Shown here piece by piece: positions 11,434 through 21,894 of a DNA stretch of 64,000 nt (positions within the stretch are counted from its first letter, which is position 1; each line of letters begins with the position of its first letter). Position numbers and translations under genes: made by a program. Origin of the DNA: Gymnopilus junonius (taxonomy: Eukaryota > Basidiomycota > Agaricomycetes > Agaricales > Galerinaceae); NCBI GenBank assembly GCA_015501075.1, contig JADNYJ010000005.1, positions 310,001 to 374,000 on the forward strand. Reading direction: 5' to 3'. The notes below the pieces were generated by a model, which worked only from the letters and a program-made list of their open reading frames with translations, was not told the DNA's origin and searched no databases.

Positions 11434-13473
11434 TCACCGTGCTTGTACATAATCATCGATCTTGAGCAGTAAACAAACAGTCTCCGTGGAAAGTTCAACA
11501 GCGCTAGTTGTAACTAATAAAGGCTGTACAACATCTTCTTCGAGAATGTTCGAAATCAATCCCTAGAGAATCATTAGTATGGTAGACGAAGGGCTCTGAG
11601 AACATGAAATCAAGTCACCTTTCGGACATTGATACCTGCGTTGCGTTCTCCCAGAGCATGGCGATTGCGCAACTCGGTCACAATTGCGATGGGGTTCAAG
11701 CCGGCGTTTTCAGCTAGAGTGGTAGGAATGACTTCAAGGGCGTCGGCGTAGGCCTGGAAGCAGTAAGCTTCCATGCCTTTCAGGGATTGCGCATATTGCG
11801 AAAGCAGGCGAGAAACATGGATCTCTGGAGCGCCGCCACCACCAATGAGCGCTCTACAAGTCAAGTCAGAAAGTGCGACTGTTACCCATGATGGATGACG
11901 TCATTACCTTTTCTTTACCAGGCAGCGCACGACGCAGAAAGCGTCATGTAAACTTCGTTCGCACTCATCGACAACGAGTTGATTGGCTCCTGTGGCGAGG
12001 ACGCACACAGTCCGGCCACGGTTCTTAATTCCAGTGATGCGGACGACCTTTATGTCATCTACGGTTGTTTCCTCGACCAAATCAGCATAGCCGAGCTTGT
12101 CTTCGGAGAAGGCTTCAATGTCGGAAACGGGCTTGCAAGCCAAGCTCTTGGAAAGGAAGTCGATTTCATCACGTTCCACATCTTTGACTACAAGAATGTT
12201 AAGGCGTTTTAGGTAATTGAGCGCTAACTCATCGACAGCATCGCGGAGGATAGATTTTTGGATAAGCAAAACGTTGCAACCTGTTTTCTTGATCTTTTTG
12301 CAGAGATTCAAGATATATTGCCGTCCTTCCTTGAGTACCTTATCCATGAGGCGATAGTCATTGATGACCACAGTATTATCCATCTATGTTTGCCGTAAGT
12401 TATGTATCGGATAGACATTCGTAACAGCACCACGCACATCAGGCTTTGGAGCGCTTAATTGGAACTGGATGATGGCGATTTTAGCCTTTTCCATCCGTGT
12501 TGGTCCTCCGGCTGAGACAACAACGTTCTGGTTGAGGACGACGCCCTCGACGAGCTCGGTGTTTTCGATCGTCCCACCAACCCTCTTGATAATTCGAATG
12601 TCCCTAAGATCAACGTTTGAGGAGGTAGGTGTGACCAATCGTGTTACCGCTGCCACGGCAATTGGGGCTAGTGTCGATGAATATTGAGAAACAATCTTTT
12701 GAGATGGACCATAAATATAAATGATATATGATGATGAAGGGGCAAAAACTGACTTTCGAGTTCAAAGAAGTGCTAGCTGCGCGCAAGAGGCTAGCAGTAT
12801 CATTCAGGTCCACAGGCGTTGACATTTCGGTGAGGTACTCGACGGCCTTGATGGATGCACGGTTAAAGGACTCGGCCACGATGGTCGGATGGATACCCTT
12901 CTCTAACATTTTTTCAGCTGCACCAAGTAGACTGCCTGCAAGAACGACTACGGAGGTTGTCCCATCTCCTGCTTCGACATCTTGAGCTGCGGACAGGTCG
13001 ACGAGCTAATGAGGCTTGAGATTGAATCGGATACCAAAGGTAAAGTAATCAAGGTGACAGACCATCTTGGCAGCAGGATGCAGGGCCTGTACACTTTTAA
13101 GGATTGTGGCGCCGTCGTTTGTTACGATGACTTCTCCCTTGGCTGTTTGAATCTGGAGAGCGATGTCAAGACAAATGAGGTAAATACGGCACAGGACTGA
13201 CCATCTTATCCATTCCTCTTGGACCCAACGATGTTCGGACAGCATCGCTAATAGCTATATTGACAAGACAATAAGAAGAAATAAGTGGACAAGGAGAGAA
13301 ATATGAACCCTTTGCGGCCACCATATTGGAAAGGCGGAGCTCCATGGGTTTACCCTGCAAAAGAAAAGGGTCAAAACATAGCTCAAAAAAGGAAATAGAC
13401 CTGCCTTGTCTTTGAAGGATGCATTGGCGCCGGATAAAACTTTTGTGATGCCTTGCTGGTTCTGAGATGCCAT
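11434..13473 (-). CDS. CCT4: T-complex chaperonin (CCT/TRiC) subunit delta
   Basis: About nine exons read from an ATG at 13473 to a TGA at 11434. Group II chaperonin motifs appear in order: [23 protein letters not shown], the nucleotide-binding [10 protein letters not shown], and [20 protein letters not shown] followed by the equatorial [13 protein letters not shown]. The C-terminus is [14 protein letters not shown] followed by a conserved helix, ending [12 protein letters not shown]. Agreement with CCT4 is best in [18 protein letters not shown] and [21 protein letters not shown]. The complex folds actin, tubulin and WD40 proteins in the cytosol. The gene is divergent from UFD1, with 138 bp between start codons. 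Confidence 0.93.
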
Positions 13474-13515
13474 GATGAGTGAGAGTATAAGTCAAGCAGC
13501 AAGCAGCCTGAGCAA

Positions 13516-13542
13516 ACGCGTCCTACAAATCGCGTGACGCGT
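13516..13542. promoter_or_regulatory. Paired ACGCGT boxes in the divergent CCT4 / UFD1 promoter
   Basis: Two ACGCGT palindromes (13516-13521 and 13537-13542) flank a CGCGT in the 138-bp gap between the two start codons. Two more ACGCGT hexamers lie inside the second and third introns of UFD1 (13734-13739 and 13912-13917). Four hexamers in about 400 bp is far above chance. The likely reading is a binding site for an MBF-like factor, but this is inference. Confidence 0.4.
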
Positions 13543-13611
13543 GACCGATAAGTATGATCCAGATCGACTCAACCAATTAGCGCAACTCACTCTTCAACCA
13601 CAACCACAACC

Positions 13612-15334
13612 ATGGACTTTGTGAGCTTTTTTCCGTTCATTTAGCTTCCTCCAGATGCTCATGAATTCCGTAGTTTGGAAATCCGAATGGCCCAGGAGCA
13701 GCCCTCTTCAACCAGGTCATGGGCGGGTAGGCTACGCGTCATACATCCATTACACCACTCACCGCTAATCCGATTTCTTAGAGCTTTCCCCACAGGTTAC
13801 GGCCCACCTCGTCGTGCAAATCCAAGGGCGTACAATGAATACCTCAAAGCGTACAGCATGGCAATGCTCCCCGGCAGGGAGAGGGAAAACGTGTCGTACG
13901 GCGGAAAGAGTACGCGTCATCCTAATTAATTGCACAGCTAATTACTCATCTATTGCTACAGTCATTATGCCACAATCTGCTCTAGCCAATTTAACTAACC
14001 TCGATCTTGATTCACCATGGATGTTCCAACTCCGCAATCCAGCCAACCCAGCTGCCTCGACACACGCGGGAGTGCTCGAATTCATCGCCGAGGAAGGCGT
14101 TGTCCATTTGCCATACTGGATGATGAAGACCTTGCGTCTCAATGAAGGCGATCCAATACGTATAACCGGTACTGAGCTCCCTAAAGGCAAATTCGTCAAG
14201 CTTCAAGCACAATCAGTTCATTTCCTTGAAATTTCTGACCCCAAAGCTGTGTAAGCCTTGCCTTTCCCCAAAATTTCATTGGCCTTCTTACACGTTCTGT
14301 AGCCTCGAACAAGCGTTGCGTAATTTCTCTGCTCTCACTCAGGGTGACATCATTGAAATATCATATAATTCGATCGTCTTTGGTCTCCTCGTGATGGAAA
14401 CAAGGCCTGGTGGAGAGGGAATCAGTGTTCTTGACACTGACCTTGAGGTAGACTTTGCAGCGCCAGTGGGATACGTAGAACCTGAGCGTCCCAAAGCAGC
14501 GCCTCCATCAACAATGGCATCCAAGTTGAAGATAGACCTAAATTCTCAGTCGCCAGGCTCTTCCAGGCCAGGTTCATCCTTGAGTGGCGGTTTCGCTGGA
14601 ACGAGTACAGGTACCACGACTCTGAGCAAAGGTGGTGATCAGTGGGAGAGCTTTAAAGGCAAGGGGGAAACACTTGGCGGACGAAGGACGAAGGGCAAAG
14701 GTATTAGCCACCGCAAACCTGAACAAGTCCCAGAAGGTAGCAAGATTATCCACACTGAGTATGTGCTTACTCTATCCCCGTATAAATCTCGAAACTGACA
14801 ATCTTTGTACGAAAGCCAACATCGCATTGTCTCCAACGATACTCTAGAGTCCGATGTCAAAGTGCCAGCTGCTCTCAATCTGCCTTTTGGTCAACTCTTT
14901 TTCGGATTCAATGTCCAAACCTATACCCCACCTGAACCTACTGCTCCTAAGTCTCCCCCAGCTCAGCAACAGGTAACCCCCTTTTATCCAAGGATAATCT
15001 TAAATGCTTATTTTTCTGGTAGGCGAACCCATTCACCGGTACCGGTAATACTTTAAGTGGACGATCTAATGCTAGGCAAGCCCCATCGAACGACGCCAAG
15101 GGCAAGGCAAAGGCACAAGAAACTCAGTCCAGCGAGTCAGCTCACAACTGGGGTTCATTGGGTCAATCCTTAGGCAGGAAGCCGGTGATACCGCAAGGCC
15201 CAGTGGGTGTGCATGGTGCTAGGGTGCCCCAACCACCACAGCGGAACAATAGGAAGAAAGAACGTAGTCCTACTCCTGAGGATTGGGGAGTCGATACGGA
15301 CGATGAAGACGTGATCATGATTGACAGTGATTAG
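13612..15334 (+). CDS. UFD1: Ubiquitin fusion degradation protein 1 (Cdc48/p97 adaptor)
   Basis: The first exon codes only for MDF (13612-13620). Later exons give the double-psi barrel of UFD1: RAYNEYLKAYSMAML, GGKIIMPQSALANLTNLD and VHLPYWMMKTLRLNEGD. The Nc subdomain follows, with FLEISDPKAVLEQALRNFS, LTQGDIIEISYN and VLDTDLEVDFAAPVGY. The C-terminal half is low-complexity and carries the usual Cdc48/Npl4-binding region (FKGKGETLGG); it ends in a DTDDEDVIMIDSD acidic tail. The protein works with Npl4 and Cdc48 to extract ubiquitylated proteins from membranes and chromatin. Two small introns near the start each contain an ACGCGT box. Confidence 0.92.
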
Positions 15335-15413
15335 TAGCTTGTTTCCTGACTTAGATCTCAATCCTGCATTATAGTCGATTTTGCTTTGATGAAGCAAGGT
15401 GGACAGTCTATTC

Positions 15414-17486
15414 CTAAAGCATTACAATGCCGATGCCTCTTCCTGCGGGGATGCCACCCTCGATGTTTAGCCCTGCCAGAGGCGCAGTCCGCCAGTTGTA
15501 GAGATAGAAATTGAGGAAGCCGTCACCCAAGCCAAACTATGGTTTCGTTTAATTGGCCGTGATTTATGGGGAGTGGGAAGTCAGCCTTACCTTGAGATCC
15601 TGTAAAATTGGTGCATTGTCCATCAACGAAAGGGCGTTGAAGACGTCGAACTTGGCTTCATTTGCGATGACCAGGGCGTCACCGACCAGTGCCATCAGTC
15701 GCTTCTTCAGAGCCTCATCCTGTTCTGCACCTTCTCCCTTGAGACCAACATTAGATGCATAGTAATAAAGATAGGCAGCTTCCAGGAGAGGGTAGGTAGT
15801 ATTGCCAATGACGGTCGAGGGTAATGAATAGAATGAAAAGAAATCGGTGATTTTTCCAGTTTCACGATCCTGCATCACAAACCACGTCAGAAGAAAAGCA
15901 AAAAATTTGAGCGAAGAATGACATCAAACCTCAACGACATACGACCATGTCACTTGCTTCTGCCTTCTGCCAACCCCTCCACTTCCAATCTCACCCTGTC
16001 CCTTGCCACTCAAAAAATGATGCCTGATCTCCTCTACATCGAACATGGGGATCATATCAAAGCGTTTCATATATTGAGTATACAGCTCTGCAACAGCCGC
16101 GATGTCCTTCTCTTCCATTTCTCTCAACCCTGGAAGTGAAGTAGAGCTGGTCACTTTATTGACGCGTGTCATACGGGCCAGAGTCATGTGTCGAGGTACG
16201 TAGCAGAAGCGGGTATCAACTAGCTTTGGGATATTCAATAATCGGTGGTAGTATCGACAGACGGAAACTGGAGTAGGGATGACGATGCCTGCTGTATAAA
16301 TGGCCTGGAATATGCCCTTGAGATGGCACTGCCTCGTAACTTCTTTGATCAGCACAGGTGCCAGTCTTTTAGATCGTAATTTCTTGTGCACGCAAAGGTA
16401 GTTGATTTCCACAAGTGGTACCACACTGAAATGAAAGGGATAAATCAGTACAAGTAGGACGAAAGCACTTGGTATCTGGCACTCACTGTTTGCGGATACG
16501 CAGGTTCATCGGAATACCTGATATGAATGCGACTAATTTCTTGTTCGAAGAGACACGTACACCAACGTGCCATTCTTTGTGATACCCAGGAGGCATCAAA
16601 GCCCTAGATCATGAAGTCAACGACAAAACGAGCAAGCCTTGTGTATCAATGACATTTACCATGCCAAAAACTCGGCACTATACTGGAATCGGAATGCCGC
16701 TTGGTCGTCTTCTATATAATTGAGAGATAAAAGGTCATACACCTCTTTTATCTACAGGAAATATTAGCGCGAAAAAATGAGGTCATTGGGATATTGGATA
16801 TGCCTGGACAGGATCGCTGATATCAAGGGTAGACCATTCGAAGTCCTTGGGTAATGGAAAAGGTTCCTGTCTAACTTCTGCACGAGGCTTTGAAGGCTCA
16901 ATGTATCCGTCTTCAATAGGAGGGCCTTCGCCTGTTGAACTTAGATAAGTAAATACAATAGGTACAAATGCATGCCGAAATGGGAATGACCTAGTTGGGG
17001 ACAGGTTGAGTAGACCAGAACTAGATGAGCCACAAATCAAAAGGCTGGGTCGAGTTGAAGTAAATGAATTCTTCAATACCTTGTGTTCTCCCATGTCCTT
17101 CTTATTGATCCCCCAATACCTGCCTTTCCTTTCACGACGTCCATAATTTTCATTTGCTGTAGCGCTTCTCTAACATTTTCGGCATTAGCTTCTGACGCTG
17201 CAGCCCCTCCTTCCGCCTTGACCTTATCCAACACTTGATCGACAACCGCTTGTGGGATTTCATCTTTTCCACGGATAGCATTCAGTAGTTTCTTGGCCTT
17301 GGACTTCTTTTTCTTCTTCTTCTTTTGGGACGTGGACGTGGACGGTGCAGGAGCTGTAACGCCATCTACCGCAAATTGGTCGTGTTCTTCTACATCGGAG
17401 CCCGACTCGTTGTCCGAAACATCAGCGTCGATGGTCGTGTCAATGATTTCTGGGATCTTTTCCTTTTGTTTCTGAGGAGCTGACAT
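15414..17486 (-). CDS. NMT1: Glycylpeptide N-tetradecanoyltransferase (N-myristoyltransferase)
   Basis: The N-terminal exon (from 17486) carries a poly-lysine tract and then the conserved start of the catalytic fold ([26 protein letters not shown]). Central exons give [30 protein letters not shown] and [27 protein letters not shown], the acyl-CoA binding region. The C-terminus includes [16 protein letters not shown] and FYLYNW. The enzyme attaches myristate to N-terminal glycine. Two one-base breaks are seen in C/G runs: the 5-base run at 17110-17114 needs six, and the 4-base run at 16997-17000 needs five. In an essential gene these suggest sequence errors. The gene is otherwise complete. Confidence 0.92.
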
Positions 17487-17873
17487 AGTGAGAGATGCTA
17501 AGAGAATGGAAGATAACTTCAGTCTTCAAGTTGTATTTACTGACCGCGTCATGCATCTTCCAGATCGGGAAAGTGTCCTGACTTACTACATTTTTTCTGC
17601 GAATGCTTTCTTCTGCTTCCTTAAGTTACGGATTTGAAGTGGGTTGATTATGTGACTCTCGAACTCTCGTCGTTCAGACTACAATATTATTGCAAACTAC
17701 AGTCGTAGGTATTTTATTGCAGGGCCGGGACAGCTCAATTTTTTGGAATGGCAACGCATTTTCAACTCAATGCGATTTACAACAGCATAACAGCAGTGCG
17801 AATGAAGAAAAGTGCAGGTGACATACGGATACACGATGAAAGCGATATGCGACTTGACAACAAGTAGAGCGGC

Positions 17874-18809
17874 TCAAAAAAGGCGGGGAACAGGTCCAGG
17901 AAGCAGGCCAAGATGAAGCCGCCAAGTATTATCAGGTGATATCACTATGCGCAAGCCCTGAAACTGTCGATGGCCGCCCAGGACGTCGACACGCCTGTAT
18001 TCCTGCTTAAGAACGACTGCTTCTACCTCGCTAGACTCTTTCGCGCGTTTCGCGCGTGCATAACGAAGAGCTTTCCGATTTCCAGGCTCCGAGCTAACGT
18101 GCTGCAAATCTGACTTAGTCAGGTGCGTGCGCAAGTAGAAGTAAATTCCTTCCAAAGTGTCCTTGACTGTAATTTCGTCTGATTGGATGGATATAGGACC
18201 CCAGATCCCTATCCAATAAGCGAGAACAGGATGGTCGGACGTTACCCAGACCTTGGCGACACTGGGCTGAATTGCTACGGAGCTTAAGTCAGGCATGGTC
18301 CATTTTCTGAAGTACCGTCGGTCGCATAGGCACGCAGTCCGAGGAGGATGAATGATGTCCCAGACAAGATATGGAACATTAAAATCGTTCAAATTGTATG
18401 ACAACTGATCGATGAGGACTAGTGTAGGCTGAGGGGGCTGTGGAGGATGGTAACGACGTTGGAACATTGGCATGTCATGATAATGCCGGTAGAAGGAGGG
18501 GTACTCCCATAGGTTTCTTGGGTTTGTTATGGACACAGTAGGTCCACTTGTGATAGGCATTTCGTGTTGATCTGCATAGCTTCGGGGCACACGGTCTGCG
18601 ATCGTCCCAGGCAACGTATCAGGAAGACGTGGTGGTAAGTCCTCGTTTCTGGGACTGGGAGGTATAGGTGGAGGTATGAAAATTTCGGTAACCTCAGGCG
18701 ATGCTGTAAATGGCTTTCAGCGGGAAAATAAGGACGACGAAGGGAGATCGATGGACAACTAACGAGGTATGATCCCGACATCTACGTAGGGAGTGTACAC
18801 GCGCGGCAT
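17874..18809 (-). CDS. DUF6699 domain protein
   Basis: A short first exon (MPRVYTPYVD) from ATG 18809 and one long exon give a protein of about 280 aa. The C-terminal 140 residues match the fungal DUF6699 layout: a WDIIHPP block, a VAIQPSV block, then VTVKDTLEGIYFYLR-type sequence (here ITVKDTLEGIYFYLR), YRRVDVLGGHRQFQGL and a final WRLHL. The N-terminal third is proline-rich (FIPPPIPPSP). The family is common in basidiomycetes and has no known function. The intron boundary is my best fit (donor at GTCGGG, acceptor CTGAAAG) and could differ by a few codons. Confidence 0.75.
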
Positions 18810-19450
18810 GATGAGAAAAGGATGGATGAAGGAAGTAGCTCGAACTTCAAAGGTGTAGATTCAGTGGCGTCCACCGACAAGCATGATGCACTTGATTAAT
18901 CACCAAACTTCGCTCTGTCGTAGAAAGCCGATGTTAAATGCCGTAAACCATTCAAAACGATCCATAGACATTGGAATACAAAAGGAGCCCACAGAGAAAG
19001 TGAGAGAAAGGAATCGCATAGTTTTACCGTGAAAACAAGGTCGTGGTTACTATGAGGAAATTATTCTTCTCTCTAGCTCTCACGGATCAGACACGAACTG
19101 ACAGTCTGACTAAATACACTAAAGATTCGGTCAATGGGTATTCTTGTTCAACTCTCAGCATCTATATGTAAGGATGAAATGACAATTTGAATAATCAGAA
19201 CCTGGAAGTGACTTGAATAAGAGTTGCCGTTGCTCGGGTACTGCGGCATTCCGTTGCCCGGAATCGGGTGCAATATCTTCCAACTCTTGCTTTGCCAGAA
19301 GTTTCTAAGCGTTGGTCATCGCTGTCATAATCATAAAGCGTCTTTGTAAGGTCCCGAAGGCAGGTAGTACATATAAGAAAGATGCGCTGCCGTTGAGAAA
19401 TATCCCAAGAAAAACTTACCCACTAATCCCCCTTCAAAGTTCAAAATACA
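18810..19450. other. Intergenic region between divergent DUF6699 and ene-reductase genes
   Basis: I see no coding exon in these 640 bp. A TATAAG sequence near 19371, about 80 bp upstream of the ene-reductase start codon, is a possible TATA element. Nothing else stands out. Confidence 0.4.
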
Positions 19451-20872
19451 ATGAGCAACGTCAACGTGCCCGCACCTGGAGCTCCCTACTTCACTCCATT
19501 GCAAAATCCACCCGCTGGAACAGCTGTCGTTCCCCAGCGTAGCGGGAAAGCAATCCCAAAGCTTTTTCAGCCCCTGAAGATTCGTGGAGTCGAATTTCAA
19601 AACAGGATCTTCGTTGAGTACCCTGCCCGGCCTCTGCTGAATCTCACTTTTCTAATCTTATCTTGCCGATTCAGCTATCTCCTTTGTGTCAATACTCATC
19701 AAAGGATGGAATTGTCACCCCTTGGGCTCTTGCACATCGTACGTGTGTTTCCGGACTGCTTGTAGCGTTGAAACTAAGAATTACATGCCAGTTGGAGGTA
19801 TTGTATCCCGAGGCCCTGGATTGACATTCACCGAAGCCAGCGCAGTCGTTCCAGAAGGCCGCATCACACCAGAGGATGCTGGTATTTGGTCGGAAGAGCA
19901 AGCCAAAGCTTGGAAGCCAATCGTCGATTTTGCCCACTCTCAGAACCAAAAAATTGGAATTCAACTTGCTCACGCAGGACGGAAAGCATCGAACATTGCA
20001 CCCTGGCTTGACGGTCCAGTACTTGCCGGTACAGAACTGGGTGGTTGGCCAGAGGATGTTTGGGGCCCTTCGGATATTCCTTTCCACCCAACATACGCCC
20101 AACCAAAACCTCTGACGAAAGAGGGTATCAAGAGAGTCGTCAATGCGTTCGCAGACGCAGCGAAACGAGCCGTGGAGACTGGTTTCGATGTGATCGAGAT
20201 CCACGGTGCTCATGGATATCTGATCTCCTCGTTCCTCAGTCCTACAAGCAACAACCGCACGGATGAGTATGGCGGAAGCTTTGAGAACCGCATTCGATTG
20301 GCTATAGATGTTGTGGATGCTGTTAGGGCCGTCATTCCTAAGGACGTGCCGCTTTTCCTAAGGTGGGCACAGATGTAACTTTCAAGTCTTGAATATTTTT
20401 ACCAGAAGTCGCCAGAATCTCTGGAACGGAGTGGCTAGAAGAGGTTGCCCCTACCGAGCCATCCTGGAAACCAGAAGACACGGTTCGATTGGCACCCATC
20501 CTCGCCGAGCACGGTGTAGACCTGCTTGACGTATCCGCTGGAGGTAACAATTCCCGCCAAAAAATTAGGCCTGGGCCAGAATATCAGGTTCCGTTTGCGG
20601 CTGCTGTAAAAAGTGCCGTAGGATCAAAACTACTTGTTGGGTCCGTCGGCGGACTATACGAGGGAAAGACAGCTGCAGGTGTGGTAGAGTCTGGTCGTGC
20701 GGATGTTGTCTTTGTCGGAAGGATGTTTCAGAAAAACCCTGGTCAAGTATGGACTATGGCAGATGACATTGGTGTTGATTTGCACGTTGCGCACCAGATT
20801 GGTTGGGGATTCGCAGGCAGAGGACAACGTGGTCTTGGAACCATCAAAAAGGAAAAGGAAGCAAACCTGTAA
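19451..20872 (+). CDS. NADH:flavin oxidoreductase, YqjM-type old yellow enzyme (ene-reductase)
   Basis: Four exons join across introns near 19615, 19738 and 20362 to a single TIM-barrel FMN enzyme of about 400 aa. Signature blocks include [17 protein letters not shown], then LSPLCQYSS carrying the flavin-tuning cysteine of the thermophilic-like OYE class. Further blocks are [11 protein letters not shown] (substrate-binding His), [32 protein letters not shown] and the FMN-phosphate region VGSVGG and [11 protein letters not shown]. It reduces activated C=C bonds with NAD(P)H, and the physiological substrate is unknown. It is likely cytosolic, as no targeting signal is visible. Confidence 0.9.
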
Positions 20873-21145
20873 GGAGAACTTTAGGCGCTTTATACGATAT
20901 ATGTAGATGTTTAGAAGCAACATACCTGTATACCATAGAATTTTGAAACATAGGACTGCAACACCAGTTTTGGATTTGATTAAGCAGGGGTATTTTTTCG
21001 AGATTGAATTGAAACCGGCCTGCTGGGATATTGTACAGACGAGTGATTTCAAAATTTGAGGTAAAATACATGGATTCACTGCGTTGAAGGTACAAGATAC
21101 AAATACGTACTGACAGACTGACAGAGTGACCAGCGTGCCTGTTGA

Positions 21146-21725
21146 CTAGTCGATGGTTATCTTCTTAGGGGCTTGTTCCATCGTCATTTTCGGAAATATG
21201 ACGGTCAATATGCCATTGTCAAGAGAGGCCTTTATATCCTTTTGCTATATTGATAAAGTTGGAATGTAGAGTCGATGAGAAGAAGTGTGAAACTGGCCTG
21301 GACGCCTGGTGGAAGCTGAAGGTTTCTTGAGAATTTGCCGTAGCGACGCTCCTTAACAGCATAGCCTTTTTCTTCGTGTTCCTCTGACTGCTTTGCTTCT
21401 CCATAAATCGACAAACGATTATTGTTCACGTCGATTTGAACGTCCTCTTTCTTGAGCCCAGGAAGCTCAAAGGTGGCCGTGACGACGTTTTCGTCCAGGT
21501 TCTCGTGTAGGTCCATCCTGGAGTAGCGTTGTAAAAGGATCAAAGATTCGATGCGAGTGAGAAAAGAGGATACCTGGGTTTGAGATGTCGGACAGCTCCC
21601 TCCCCAGGCTTGACACCGTCCTCAAGGGCACGGCGCTGGAGAGCGGATTCGTTTGCGGCCAAGCGAGACGACAAGGCATCACGGAGGAAGTGGTCAAAGT
21701 CGTAGAATGGCTCGAGGGAAGACAT
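21146..21725 (-). CDS. Small heat-shock protein, Hsp20/alpha-crystallin family
   Basis: Three exons from ATG 21725 give a protein of about 150 aa. The N-terminal arm (SSLEPFYDFDHFLRDAL) precedes an alpha-crystallin domain with ENVVTATFELPGLKKEDVQIDV, NNRLSIYGE, RRYGKFSRNLQLPPGV and the final strand LDNGILTVIFPK. A short KKITID tail ends the protein. Such chaperones hold unfolding proteins. A TATATAAG element (minus strand, around 21766-21772) lies about 45 bp upstream of the start codon. The gene is head to head with the kexin gene (169 bp apart). No clean heat-shock element was found in that gap. Confidence 0.92.
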
Positions 21726-21894
21726 GTTGGGCTGCTGCGGGATAATACATTTGTGAGTTAAACTTATATAGAGAACATCAGACAGTTTCAGTCAGAGAAA
21801 GAGGGAAAGAATTGCCGAATTCGGTTTTGACTATAATTAAACGCCAATTCAATTCATTACTCTTCCCTTTACGCACCCAAGTGCCAGGCTCAGG

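Noticed and set aside
19689..20213. 174-codon minus-strand open frame
   Set aside because: Antisense to the ene-reductase barrel; its residues show no family pattern.
21726..21894. Heat-shock element between Hsp20 and kexin
   Set aside because: GAA and TTC triplets are present but not in the alternating five-base spacing an HSE needs.
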